Of a DNA stretch of 7,490 nt, positions 1 through 6,507 are shown piece by piece. The stretch is from Clostridia bacterium (GTDB lineage Bacteria; Bacillota; Clostridia; UBA1381; UMGS1253). The stretch spans positions 1 to 7,490 of the forward strand of contig JAFQPV010000091.1 in NCBI GenBank assembly GCA_017411585.1. The letters run 5' to 3'. The notes beneath the pieces are model-generated. The model was given only the letters and a program-made list of their open reading frames with translations. It was not told the origin of the DNA and searched no databases. The position numbers and the translations under genes were made by a program. How positions within the stretch are numbered: position 1 is the first letter of the stretch; each line of letters opens with the position of its first letter.

Positions 1-1119
1 CCAGTAGCCTTTGCTTGTGCCCAGAAATCTGGAAAGCAGCTCCGCAAAATAATAGTCACCATATATTAGGCAGCAGCGAATGCCCTTGCCTGCCGGATGG
101 TGCGAGGTTGCTTCCTTAATCAAACCTTCGCAAGCCGGGTCATCCTTTGTAGAATACTTTGTATAAAGATTTATAAGCATCTTATATGCCGTTTCTTTAT
201 AGAATGTATCGCCGGTTGCATCGTAAATTTCCATAAGACCATTGCCGACAATGCCGGCAGCAGATGTATCCAGCGGCACACCTTCCTGACCTTGGAAAAT
301 CAAGTCCCACTTCGGAATCAAATCCTCTTCCGTCTTTTCAAAGAACACACGTGCACAGTTTTTGGCAATCTCCAAAAACTCAGCATTGCCGGTAAAGCGA
401 TACGCCATCGCAAAGCCGGTCACAGCCCAGCCCTGACCTCTTGCCCAGCAGGAATCGTCCGCTGCGCCCTGATGTGTTCTCTCCACGCCGTCTGTACCTT
501 CTTCATTAAACACGAAAGTATGCGGTGTTGTATAATCTTCACGAATTAAATACTTCTGCGCAGTTTTTGCGTGTGCAAGCGCAATATCATAAAACTTCTG
601 CTCCCCCGTCAGCTCATATGCTCTGAACAAAAGCGGCAGATTGTACATACAGTCGATAATCATTCTTGTTGCATTGTCTGCATATGCAGGACTCCAGATA
701 TCCCACGCCTGAATGTAGTTGCCGTTTGTCTTAAAACGCTTAATGAGCGTTTCTGCAGCTTTAATTGTAACTACCTTGCTATCTTCGTTACCGGTAATCA
801 CATAATCTGCATAATGCGCCAAGGAGTACAGAAAACCAATGTCGTGACCAAGCTTTGTCCCCTTTTCGTTAAGCTGCGCTTCCATTTTCTCCAGCGGTAG
901 CTGCGCCGCCTGCAGAAAATACGGGTCACGGCTCATCTCGTAGCAAAGATAATTCACACCTGTATAAAAACCGCCGGTCCAGCCAACGCTTTCCGACAAT
1001 TCGTATTCTTTATATTCCGGATTAATATGCGGAAACAAATCCCCAATACGTTCGCTCGCCTCGCGCTGCTTGCGCAGGACAAACGCCTTCATCTCTTCCA
1101 GTTTCACCATATCTACCAT
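1..1119 (-). CDS. GH88 unsaturated glucuronyl/galacturonyl hydrolase (3' end outside window)
   Basis: The open frame runs from ATG at 1119 to the window edge, giving 373 residues without a stop. Family GH88 enzymes hydrate the 4,5-double bond of unsaturated uronic acids that polysaccharide lyases leave on oligosaccharides, releasing the keto-sugar. They are usually cytoplasmic, and no signal peptide is visible here. Recognisable segments are GHDIGFLYS (residues 91-99, D93), SPAYADNATRMIIDC (143-157, D156), HQGAADDSCWARGQGW (216-231) and GDYYFAELLSR near the end (354-364). D93 and D156 fit the two catalytic aspartates of Bacillus UGL (D88, D149), and H216, Q217, R227 and W231 fit its pocket residues. 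The Bacillus enzyme is about 377 aa, so only a few residues are probably missing. The start is set by AAAGGTGG at 1128-1135, 8 nt upstream. It lies 43 nt after trmD on the same strand. Family is confident; the exact substrate (pectic or glycosaminoglycan) is not determined. Confidence 0.93.
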   Translation of the reverse strand, partial: MVDMVKLEEMKAFVLRKQREASERIGDLFPHINPEYKEYELSESVGWTGGFYTGVNYLCYEMSRDPYFLQAAQLPLEKMEAQLNEKGTKLGHDIGFLYSLAHYADYVITGNEDSKVVTIKAAETLIKRFKTNGNYIQAWDIWSPAYADNATRMIIDCMYNLPLLFRAYELTGEQKFYDIALAHAKTAQKYLIREDYTTPHTFVFNEEGTDGVERTHQGAADDSCWARGQGWAVTGFAMAYRFTGNAEFLEIAKNCARVFFEKTEEDLIPKWDLIFQGQEGVPLDTSAAGIVGNGLMEIYDATGDTFYKETAYKMLINLYTKYSTKDDPACEGLIKEATSHHPAGKGIRCCLIYGDYYFAELLSRFLGTSKGYW

Positions 1120-1156
1120 AATTATGACCACCTTTCAGTGCATAATACTTTACTTC

Positions 1157-1185
1157 ATTTTATCACACATTTTTATCTGTGTCTA
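1157..1185 (-). promoter_or_regulatory. candidate sigma-A promoter for the GH88 gene
   Basis: On the minus strand TAGACA (1180-1185) and TAAAAT (1157-1162) are separated by exactly 17 bp, each one mismatch from the TTGACA/TATAAT consensus. The -35 lies in the last codons of trmD and the -10 just past its stop codon. The predicted transcript would start near 1150, about 30 nt before the GH88 ATG. AT-rich sequence can give such matches by chance, so this is a candidate only. Confidence 0.45.
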
Positions 1186-1915
1186 TGCCTTTTTTCAGCC
1201 GCCTTAAAAACGCAATATCCTCCCCCGAAAGCTGCGCCTTCGATAAAAGCTCCGGGCGTTTTTTGTATGTAACCTCCAAGCTCTTTTCGCGCTTCCAAGC
1301 TTCGATGTTTGCGTGATGACCGCTTAAAAGAATCTCAGGCACCTCACGTCCCATAAATTCCGGCGGCCGCGTGTACTGCGGATACTCCAAAAGCGAATTA
1401 TAGTGCGACTCGCCCGTATACGACGCCTCTCCTGCAAGCACGCCGTCAATGAGCCTTGCCGTCGCATCAATCACTGCCATTGCGGCAATCTCGCCGCCCG
1501 TAAGCACAAAATCGCCCAAGGAAAGCTCCATATCCACAATTTCATCGAGCACACGCTGGTCAACGCCCTCGTAATGACCGCACAAAATGACAATGTGCTC
1601 TTCCTTGGACAAATCCACAGCCATCTGTTGGTTAAAGGTTTTGCCCTGCGGCGACATATAAATCGTCAGCGGCTTATACGAAAGCCCACCCGCAACGCTC
1701 ATATACGCATCGTAAATCGGCTGCGGTGCCATCAGCATACCTGTACCGCCACCGTACGGATAATCGTCGACCTTTTTATGCTTGTCCTTGGAAAAGTCAC
1801 GAATATTGATAAAATTCAGCTCTATAATGCCCTTATCGCGCGCCCTGCCGATGATGCTGTCACCAAGCACCGCCTCTAGCATAGGATCAAAGAGCGTAAG
1901 CACATCAAAACGCAT
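1163..1915 (-). CDS. trmD: tRNA (guanine-N1-)-methyltransferase TrmD
   Basis: TrmD transfers a methyl group from S-adenosylmethionine to N1 of G37 next to the anticodon, preventing +1 frameshifting. It works as a homodimer with a deep trefoil knot (SPOUT fold). The 250-residue product has the normal length. It shows the N-terminal MRFDVLTLFDPML, YGGGTGM (54-60), the SAM-site GHYEGVDQR (113-121), LSLGDFVLTGGE (131-142), and YPQYTRPPEF (178-187) leading to SGHHANIEAWKRE. Residue 169, the position of the catalytic Asp in E. coli/Haemophilus TrmD, is Glu here (GESHYNS). The start ATG follows the rimM stop with no gap (TAA-ATG). Its Shine-Dalgarno-like GAGGGG lies inside the end of rimM, which implies translational coupling. 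The usual downstream partner rplS is absent and a GH88 gene follows instead. Confidence 0.98.
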   Translation of the reverse strand: MRFDVLTLFDPMLEAVLGDSIIGRARDKGIIELNFINIRDFSKDKHKKVDDYPYGGGTGMLMAPQPIYDAYMSVAGGLSYKPLTIYMSPQGKTFNQQMAVDLSKEEHIVILCGHYEGVDQRVLDEIVDMELSLGDFVLTGGEIAAMAVIDATARLIDGVLAGEASYTGESHYNSLLEYPQYTRPPEFMGREVPEILLSGHHANIEAWKREKSLEVTYKKRPELLSKAQLSGEDIAFLRRLKKGIDTDKNV

Positions 1916-2422
1916 TTAAATCAACCCCTCGAGAAGGTGCACCTTGCACACCTCTGCATCTATATCCACGCTCAACACAACATCGTCAATCACCGGCAAC
2001 AGCACTTCCTTGCCGTCCTCACCCTTTACAGTGTAGACATCGTTGCTGCCCGTCGAAAATACATCCACGATTTTGCCGAGCGTTGCACCTTCGTCCGTAA
2101 TGACAGTGATACCCAAAAGGTCGCAGATATAGTAGCCCTCCTCCGGCTCGCCGAGCTGGTCGCGGTCTACGTATAAAACCGTGCGCTTCAGCTTCTCTGC
2201 AGCATTAATATCCGGTACCTCACGGAATTTTACGATGATGTTCGCCTTCTGGTATTTCACCGAAGCCACCGTAAAGATTTCCTTTTTGCCGGCGATATCG
2301 GCATATACGGTTTTGAGACGTTCAAAATCCTCCGGAACGTCCAGCCACGGCACGATTTTCACCTCACCGCGCAGACCGTGTGTATTTACGATTTCTCCAA
2401 CCTGCAATGTTGTATTACGCAT
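1916..2422 (-). CDS. rimM: ribosome maturation factor RimM
   Basis: RimM binds ribosomal protein S19 and helps mature the 3' (head) domain of 16S rRNA in the 30S subunit. The 168-residue protein begins at ATG 2422. A TTG four codons upstream (2434) is in frame but lies within the ribosome binding site GGAGGAAA (2425-2432), so the ATG is the real start. The N-terminal domain carries VNTHGLRGEVKI (residues 12-23). The C-terminal PRC-barrel domain starts around EGYYICDLLGITV (95-107) and contains GSNDVYTV (125-132) and LLPVIDDVVL (141-150), ending LLEGLI as in most family members. It abuts trmD directly. It is separated from khpA by an intrinsic terminator, so its expression may depend on readthrough or on a promoter I could not identify. 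Confidence 0.97.
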   Translation of the reverse strand: MRNTTLQVGEIVNTHGLRGEVKIVPWLDVPEDFERLKTVYADIAGKKEIFTVASVKYQKANIIVKFREVPDINAAEKLKRTVLYVDRDQLGEPEEGYYICDLLGITVITDEGATLGKIVDVFSTGSNDVYTVKGEDGKEVLLPVIDDVVLSVDIDAEVCKVHLLEGLI

Positions 2423-2440
2423 AATTTCCTCCAATCACAT

Positions 2441-2464
2441 AAAAAGGGGCACTACACGTGCCCC
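2441..2464 (-). terminator. intrinsic terminator between khpA and rimM
   Basis: On the minus strand a perfect 7-bp stem GGGGCAC / GTGCCCC (arms 2458-2464 and 2446-2452) with the loop GTGTA is followed at once by TTTTT (2441-2445). This is the classic form of a Rho-independent terminator. It sits 8 nt before the rimM ribosome binding site, inside an operon usually read as one transcript, so it probably works as a partial terminator or attenuator that lowers rimM-trmD relative to ffh-rpsP-khpA. Confidence 0.8.
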
Positions 2465-2472
2465 AATTTATA

Positions 2473-2486
2473 AATCGTTCCCGATT
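2473..2486 (-). other. small hairpin with GGAA (GNRA) tetraloop after khpA
   Basis: The minus-strand RNA reads AAUCG-GGAA-CGAUU, a 5-bp stem closed by a GNRA-class tetraloop. It begins 2 nt after the khpA stop codon and 8 nt before the GC-rich terminator stem. It could stabilise the 3' end of the upstream message or be part of an attenuator, but it is short and may be incidental. Confidence 0.4.
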
Positions 2487-2488
2487 GT

Positions 2489-2719
2489 TTAGCCGATAAT
2501 CTCAACAACAACGCGCTTATTTTCGCGGCTTGCTGCAGCCTTTACAACGGTTCTGATTGCTTTGGCAATTCTACCCTGCTTACCGATGACCTTACCCATG
2601 TCGCTGTCTGCAACACGAAGCTCGAGCACAACGCCCTTTTCATCAGCGATTTCCGTAACGGAAACTTCGTTCGGATACTCTACCAGAGATTTAGCCAAAA
2701 CTTCCAGTACTTCTTTCAT
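2489..2719 (-). CDS. khpA: KhpA, single KH-domain RNA-binding protein
   Basis: KhpA (YlqC/UPF0109 family) is a small single-KH-domain RNA-binding protein that in Gram-positive bacteria pairs with KhpB/Jag (EloR) and affects cell division and cell length. The 76-residue product is essentially one KH domain: the N-terminal helix MKEVLEVLAKSLVEYP, strands through residue 36, then the RNA-contacting GxxG loop IGKQGR (45-50) and helix IAKAIRTVVKAAAS, ending VVVEIIG. The start is ATG 2719, placed 7 nt after GGAGGT. A GTG three codons upstream overlaps that site and is unlikely. It lies 15 nt downstream of rpsP, its usual neighbour, and before the internal terminator. Confidence 0.95.
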   Translation of the reverse strand: MKEVLEVLAKSLVEYPNEVSVTEIADEKGVVLELRVADSDMGKVIGKQGRIAKAIRTVVKAAASRENKRVVVEIIG

Positions 2720-2734
2720 GTTCGGCACCTCCGA

Positions 2735-2974
2735 TTAAAGCACGTTTGCCTTCTTAAGCAGACCCTTAACTGTGTCTGTAGGCTGTGCACCGTTCTCAAT
2801 CCACTGCTTTGCCTTATCAGCATCCACCTTGATTGCAGCCGGCTCAACCATCGGATTGTAAGTACCGAGTTCCTCGATGAATCTGCCATCACGCGGATAT
2901 CTGGAATCTGCAACTACAATTCTGTAAAACGGAGCCTTCTTAGCACCCATTCTCTTCAGTCTGATTTTTACCAT
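2735..2974 (-). CDS. rpsP: 30S ribosomal protein S16
   Basis: S16 is a structural protein of the small subunit that binds 16S rRNA early and is needed for 30S assembly. The 79-residue protein shows the family signature MVKIRLKRMGAKKAPFYRI at the N terminus, then VVADSRYPRDGRFIEELG (residues 20-37) and YNPM (39-42). It ends in a short Lys-rich tail, as in the compact Bacillota S16. A strong ribosome binding site, GGAGGTG, precedes the ATG. It follows ffh by 65 nt of AT-rich sequence and precedes khpA by 15 nt, the standard order in Clostridia and Bacilli. Confidence 0.98.
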   Translation of the reverse strand: MVKIRLKRMGAKKAPFYRIVVADSRYPRDGRFIEELGTYNPMVEPAAIKVDADKAKQWIENGAQPTDTVKGLLKKANVL

Positions 2975-3008
2975 TCTAAATTCACCTCCAAATAAGATTC
3001 AGTAACAC

Positions 3009-3035
3009 TTTATTTTATTTAAATTATAAAATAAA
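3009..3035. repeat. AT-only inverted repeat in the ffh-rpsP gap
   Basis: Two 9-bp arms, TTTATTTTA (3009-3017) and TAAAATAAA (3027-3035), are perfect reverse complements separated by 9 nt that are also all A/T. The minus strand contains a TATAAT within it (3021-3026 region), but no good -35 lies at the correct distance. It could be a weak internal promoter region, a protein-binding site, or simply AT-rich intergenic sequence. As an RNA hairpin it would be weak. Confidence 0.4.
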
Positions 3036-3039
3036 CAAA

Positions 3040-4377
3040 TTAAAACGGAAAACCGCCACGCTTCATGCGCTTTTTCATTTTCGGGGAGTTAAACTGCTTC
3101 ATCATCTGTTTCATTTGGTCAAACTGCTTTAAAAGCGCGTTGACATCCTGCACACGCACGCCTGCACCGTTTGCAATACGCTGCTTGCGGCTCGCGTTGA
3201 TGATGGAGGGATTTCTTCTCTCCTTCAGTGTCATTGAGCGAATAATCGCTTCCGGACGCGCAAGCTGCTTGTCGTCAATGCTAACACCTGCCGGCAATTT
3301 GTTGCCGACACCCGGCAGCATAGAAATTACCTGCTCTAATGGTCCCATCTTTTTAATCTGCTGCAGCTGGTCCAAAAACAGCTCTAAGTCCATACCGTCC
3401 TGCGTAAGCTTGCGTTCAAGCTCTTCTGCCTGCTTTTCGTCAAAGGCGGACTGCGCTTTGTCAATGAGTGTCAGCACATCGCCCATACCTAGAATTCTCG
3501 ATGCCATACGATCCGGGTAAAACGGCTCTAAGTCCGTCAACTTTTCACCCATACCGACATATTTAATCGGCTTGCCGGTGACGTGACGCACAGAAAGCGC
3601 CGCGCCGCCGCGGGCATCACCGTCAAGCTTGGTCATAATCACACCGTCGATGCCGAGCTGCTCGTTAAAGCTCTGCGCGACATTGACTGCATCCTGACCT
3701 GTCATTGCATCGACTGCAAGCAAAATCTCATGCGGCTTTACATTTGCCTTGATATCCGCCAGCTCTGCCATCAACTCTTCGTTAATATGCAAACGGCCTG
3801 CGGTATCGATAATCACCGGATCATTGCCATGCTTCACTGCATGCTCAATTGCGGCTTTCGATATATCTACAGGGCTCTTTTTGTCGCCCATGGTAAATAC
3901 CGGAATTTCAACCTGTGCACCCACAACCTCCAACTGCTTGATGGCAGCCGGACGGTACACGTCACACGCGACCAGTAAAGGTCTTTTTTCATACTGCTTT
4001 TTAATCTGCGCTGCAAGCTTAGCGCACGTTGTCGTTTTACCTGCGCCCTGCAAGCCAACCAGCATAATCACCGTCGGTCCTTTGGACGAGAAATTGATGC
4101 GGCTCTGCGTGCTGCCCATCAGCTCTGTCAGCTCATCATTTACGATTTTAACAATCTGCTGTCCCGGTGTCAGGCTTTCAAGTACCTGTGCACCGCTCGC
4201 CTTTTCCGTAACGCGACTTATAAACTCCTTTACAACCTTGAAGTTTACGTCCGCCTCCAAAAGCGCAAGCTTGATTTCGCGCATGGATGCCTTGATATCT
4301 GCCTCCGAAACCTTGCCTCGGGAGCGCAGCTTTTTAAATACGCCGTTTAATTTTTCACCTAAGCTTTCAAATGCCAT
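3040..4377 (-). CDS. ffh: signal recognition particle GTPase Ffh (SRP54)
   Basis: Ffh binds the SRP RNA and the signal sequence of nascent membrane and secreted proteins, then docks with FtsY at the membrane in a GTP-dependent cycle. The 445-residue protein has the full N-G-M layout. The N helical bundle covers about residues 1-90. The G domain has the P-loop GLQGAGKTT (108-116), DVYRPAA (139-145), DTAGR (191-195), TKLD (249-252) and GMGE (275-278). The Met-rich M domain runs from about 300 and has the RNA-binding SRKQRIANGAG (396-406) and KQFDQMKQMMKQF (417-429). The usual G-S-G after RIA is N-G-A-G, a mild variation. The ATG is preceded by AAAGGA with 7-8 nt spacing. It follows ylxM by 23 nt. 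Confidence 0.99.
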   Translation of the reverse strand: MAFESLGEKLNGVFKKLRSRGKVSEADIKASMREIKLALLEADVNFKVVKEFISRVTEKASGAQVLESLTPGQQIVKIVNDELTELMGSTQSRINFSSKGPTVIMLVGLQGAGKTTTCAKLAAQIKKQYEKRPLLVACDVYRPAAIKQLEVVGAQVEIPVFTMGDKKSPVDISKAAIEHAVKHGNDPVIIDTAGRLHINEELMAELADIKANVKPHEILLAVDAMTGQDAVNVAQSFNEQLGIDGVIMTKLDGDARGGAALSVRHVTGKPIKYVGMGEKLTDLEPFYPDRMASRILGMGDVLTLIDKAQSAFDEKQAEELERKLTQDGMDLELFLDQLQQIKKMGPLEQVISMLPGVGNKLPAGVSIDDKQLARPEAIIRSMTLKERRNPSIINASRKQRIANGAGVRVQDVNALLKQFDQMKQMMKQFNSPKMKKRMKRGGFPF

Positions 4378-4400
4378 GGGAAATCCTTTCTGAAACGAAT

Positions 4401-4739
4401 TTACATTATTACCTTACGAATCAGCTCTGTATATGCAGCAATCTCCTGCGCTGCATCGCGCTCTCTGAGCCCGGCAAGCTTATCGTCAATTTTCTCACAG
4501 TAACGCTCCAGCTCGTCATATTTTTTCGAAAGCCCGAGCAGTTCTTCATACATCAAAAGCTGCTTTTCGCCGCGCTTGATATTATCGCGCACACCCTGTC
4601 TGGAAATATCCAGGTGCTGCGAAATCTCATACAGAGACAAATCCTGATTGTAGTACAAATCAATGCACTCTACCTGCTTTTCCGTCAGCAATTGTTTATA
4701 AAAATCCAGCAAAATGCCGATTTGTAATGCCTTTTCCAC
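4401..4739 (-). CDS. ylxM: YlxM/p13 family helix-turn-helix protein
   Basis: YlxM (UPF0122) is a small sigma-70-region-4-like helix-turn-helix protein encoded next to ffh; in streptococci it has been linked to SRP function. The product is 112 residues from GTG 4739. An upstream in-frame GTG (4757) is less likely because the ribosome binding site GAGGTGA (4744-4750) lies between the two. The body shows LLDFYKQLLTEKQ, then LYYNQDLSLYEISQHLDIS followed by RQGVRDNIKRGEKQL (the recognition-helix region), and a C-terminal coiled-coil-like helix rich in Glu/Lys. ftsY, often upstream of ylxM, is not here; ylxM is the first gene of the operon and has its own promoter. Confidence 0.95.
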   Translation of the reverse strand: MEKALQIGILLDFYKQLLTEKQVECIDLYYNQDLSLYEISQHLDISRQGVRDNIKRGEKQLLMYEELLGLSKKYDELERYCEKIDDKLAGLRERDAAQEIAAYTELIRKVIM

Positions 4740-4757
4740 ACACTCACCTCTGTACAC

Positions 4758-4778
4758 TGTAAAGCTTTCTGCTTTACA
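4758..4778 (-). promoter_or_regulatory. 5' leader hairpin of the ylxM-ffh transcript
   Basis: TGTAAAGC (4758-4765) and GCTTTACA (4771-4778) form a perfect 8-bp stem with a 5-nt loop. On the minus strand this hairpin would form within the first nucleotides of the mRNA started from the 4787-4815 promoter, ending 7 nt before the ylxM ribosome binding site. No U-run follows, so it is not a terminator. A 5' stabilising hairpin or a protein-binding site is more likely. Confidence 0.6.
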
Positions 4779-4786
4779 CCTTAGCC

Positions 4787-4815
4787 ATTGTACAATAAAA
4801 CCGCGCTCATGTCAA
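4787..4815 (-). promoter_or_regulatory. sigma-A promoter of the ylxM-ffh operon
   Basis: The minus strand has a perfect -35 TTGACA (4810-4815), a 17-bp spacer and a -10 TACAAT (4787-4792, one mismatch). The predicted start is near 4780, about 40 nt before the ylxM GTG. Its position in the divergent gap directly upstream of the first gene of the operon makes this a strong call. Confidence 0.85.
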
Positions 4816-4857
4816 GCATTTTTTCAAAAATTTTTATACTTTTTTGCAAGAAAATTA

Positions 4858-4886
4858 TATACAAACTTCTTTTTTTATGAGATAAT
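4858..4886 (+). promoter_or_regulatory. candidate promoter of the isomerase-esterase gene
   Basis: TATACA (4858-4863) and GATAAT (4881-4886) are 17 bp apart, with four and five matches to the sigma-A consensus. The start would be near 4893, giving a leader of about 34 nt. The surrounding 80 bp are almost pure A/T with T-tracts, so the -35 in particular is uncertain. It is divergent from the ylxM promoter, and the two cores are about 40 bp apart. Confidence 0.5.
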
Positions 4887-4926
4887 ATTCACAACTTATA
4901 TATTGAATAAAGTGAGGGGTAAAATC

Positions 4927-6507
4927 ATGCCAAAATTATCAGTACAGTTATGGAGTTTAAAAGATGTCATCAGCGATTTCAAGGGCACAATCGAGGCTGT
5001 CGCAAAGGCAGGCTACGATGGCATTGAATTCTGCGGCGACAGCACATTCTACGGCAACATGGAAGCCGGCGAGCTGAAGGCTTATTTAAACAGCCTCGGT
5101 CTTGTATCCTCCGGTGCGCACGTCGGTTACGCAATGCTGCGCGACAACTTGGATGAAGTTATCGCCTATCACAAAACACTCGGCTCGAGATACATCATCG
5201 TTCCTGCGCCCAATCGCGAATACGATTTAAACGAGCGTTCCTCCTGGGAAAAGATGAATGCCGATATGCTTGTTTGGAACAAGAAAATCCGCGAAAACGG
5301 TATGGTGCTCGGCTGGCACAACCACGCCGACGAGTTCATTAAATTCGGCGATGAATACGCATACGATATTGTATTATCGGGCGACAACAGTATGATTTAC
5401 GAAGTCGACACCTACTGGAGCGAATATGCAGGCGTAGACACCTGCGAATACTTAAAAAGCATCTTAAGACGCACACCGCTTATACATTTAAAGGATATGC
5501 AAATTCTGCCGGACGGCAAAAAAGAGTCTGAAGTCTACGGTGAAGGCATTTTAGATAACGAAAAGATTTTGTTCAGATCTATTGCAAACAATGCAGAGTG
5601 GCTCGTTATTGAGTGGGAGGATTTTGAAAAAGACGCTATTCCTGCCATTACAAAGAGCGCAGAAAACTTAAAGAAGATGCTGCATCCGCTAAAAAAGACC
5701 ATCAATCTTTGGGACAATGTACCGGGTTTGTGCGAAGAGGTACCGCTTCTGTCGATTTATGTGCCGGATGAAAAGAAATCGGATGCCGCGATTGTCATTT
5801 TCACAGGCGGTGGCTATCATAACCGCGCGCCGCATGAAGGCGACGGCTATGCAAGATACCTTGCAGGGCTTGGTATAACAGCATTTGTTTGCGACTACCG
5901 CGTTTCTCCGCACCGCTTCCCGCTGCCGCTGCTGGATGCAAGACGCGCTATACGCACCGTGCGCTCTATGGCAGAAGAATACGGACTTGACAAAAACAAA
6001 ATCGGCGTAATGGGCTCTTCTGCCGGCGGACATCTCGCCGCATTGGTTTCCACTTATTTTGAGCCGATTGAATTTGAAGGTGTTGACGAAATCGACAACG
6101 AAGACTTCATTCCGAATGCACAAATTCTGTGCTATCCGGTTATAAAGCTGTTAGACCCGGTAAACACGCACATCGGCAGCGGCAAAAACCTGCTTGCTGA
6201 AAAACACGCTGAGCTTGGTTGGGATTTAAGTCCGGACCGCATCGTCAGTGAAAGAACACCGAAGGCGTTTATCTGGCACACCTTTACAGATCAGGGTGTC
6301 AGTGTGGTAAACAGCTTGGATTATGCAAAAGCGCTTCGCGCACTTCAAATCCCGGCTGAAATGCACATCTTCCCTGTAGGCGGTCACGGCCTCGGCCTGG
6401 CAGACGGCGACCCGAAATACGGCAGAGATACCCAAAACGACTATATCGCACGCTGGAGCGGTATGCTTGAAGAATGGCTGAAGCTTAACGGCTGGCTGAA
6501 TGCGTGA
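4927..6507 (+). CDS. two-domain protein: sugar phosphate isomerase/epimerase-like TIM barrel fused to alpha/beta-hydrolase esterase
   Basis: The product is 526 residues from ATG 4927, chosen because GAGGGG (4914-4919) lies 7 nt upstream; the frame stays open further upstream but that part overlaps the ylxM promoter. Residues 1 to about 250 are a xylose-isomerase-like (AP_endonuc_2) barrel: VQLWSLKD, AGYDGIEF (E34), GWHNHADEF (H131/H133), YEVDTYW (D161), LIHLKDM (H187) and VIEWED (E229), which fit the acidic/His metal ligands of this fold. Residues about 257-526 are an alpha/beta hydrolase. They show an oxyanion segment FTGGGYHNR (292-300), nucleophile elbow GSSAG (S365), D455 in HTFTDQG and H487 in GGHGLG, a complete Ser-Asp-His set resembling acetyl-xylan/BD-FAE-type esterases. 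No signal peptide is seen, so it is probably cytoplasmic. It may deacylate and isomerise the same imported sugar, which is inference. The stop overlaps the next gene's start. Confidence 0.92.
   Translation: MPKLSVQLWSLKDVISDFKGTIEAVAKAGYDGIEFCGDSTFYGNMEAGELKAYLNSLGLVSSGAHVGYAMLRDNLDEVIAYHKTLGSRYIIVPAPNREYDLNERSSWEKMNADMLVWNKKIRENGMVLGWHNHADEFIKFGDEYAYDIVLSGDNSMIYEVDTYWSEYAGVDTCEYLKSILRRTPLIHLKDMQILPDGKKESEVYGEGILDNEKILFRSIANNAEWLVIEWEDFEKDAIPAITKSAENLKKMLHPLKKTINLWDNVPGLCEEVPLLSIYVPDEKKSDAAIVIFTGGGYHNRAPHEGDGYARYLAGLGITAFVCDYRVSPHRFPLPLLDARRAIRTVRSMAEEYGLDKNKIGVMGSSAGGHLAALVSTYFEPIEFEGVDEIDNEDFIPNAQILCYPVIKLLDPVNTHIGSGKNLLAEKHAELGWDLSPDRIVSERTPKAFIWHTFTDQGVSVVNSLDYAKALRALQIPAEMHIFPVGGHGLGLADGDPKYGRDTQNDYIARWSGMLEEWLKLNGWLNA

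Noticed and set aside
97..1272. Several plus-strand open frames of 80-150 codons opposite the GH88 gene
   Set aside because: They lie antisense to a full-length, family-recognisable minus-strand coding region. They have no ribosome binding sites and give Cys/His-rich nonsense proteins typical of antisense reading.
2716..2913. A 65-codon minus-strand frame overlapping rpsP
   Set aside because: It is an alternate frame of the S16 gene with no ribosome binding site or recognisable domain.
3009..3035. Terminator after ffh
   Set aside because: The 9-bp inverted repeat is all A/T and would form a very weak hairpin with no GC core, so it is listed only as a repeat.
4714..4926. N-terminal extension of the isomerase-esterase protein by about 71 codons
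   Set aside because: It would overlap the ylxM start and both divergent promoters, has low-complexity Phe/Tyr-rich composition, and the ATG at 4927 has a well-placed GAGGGG and begins exactly at the first barrel strand.
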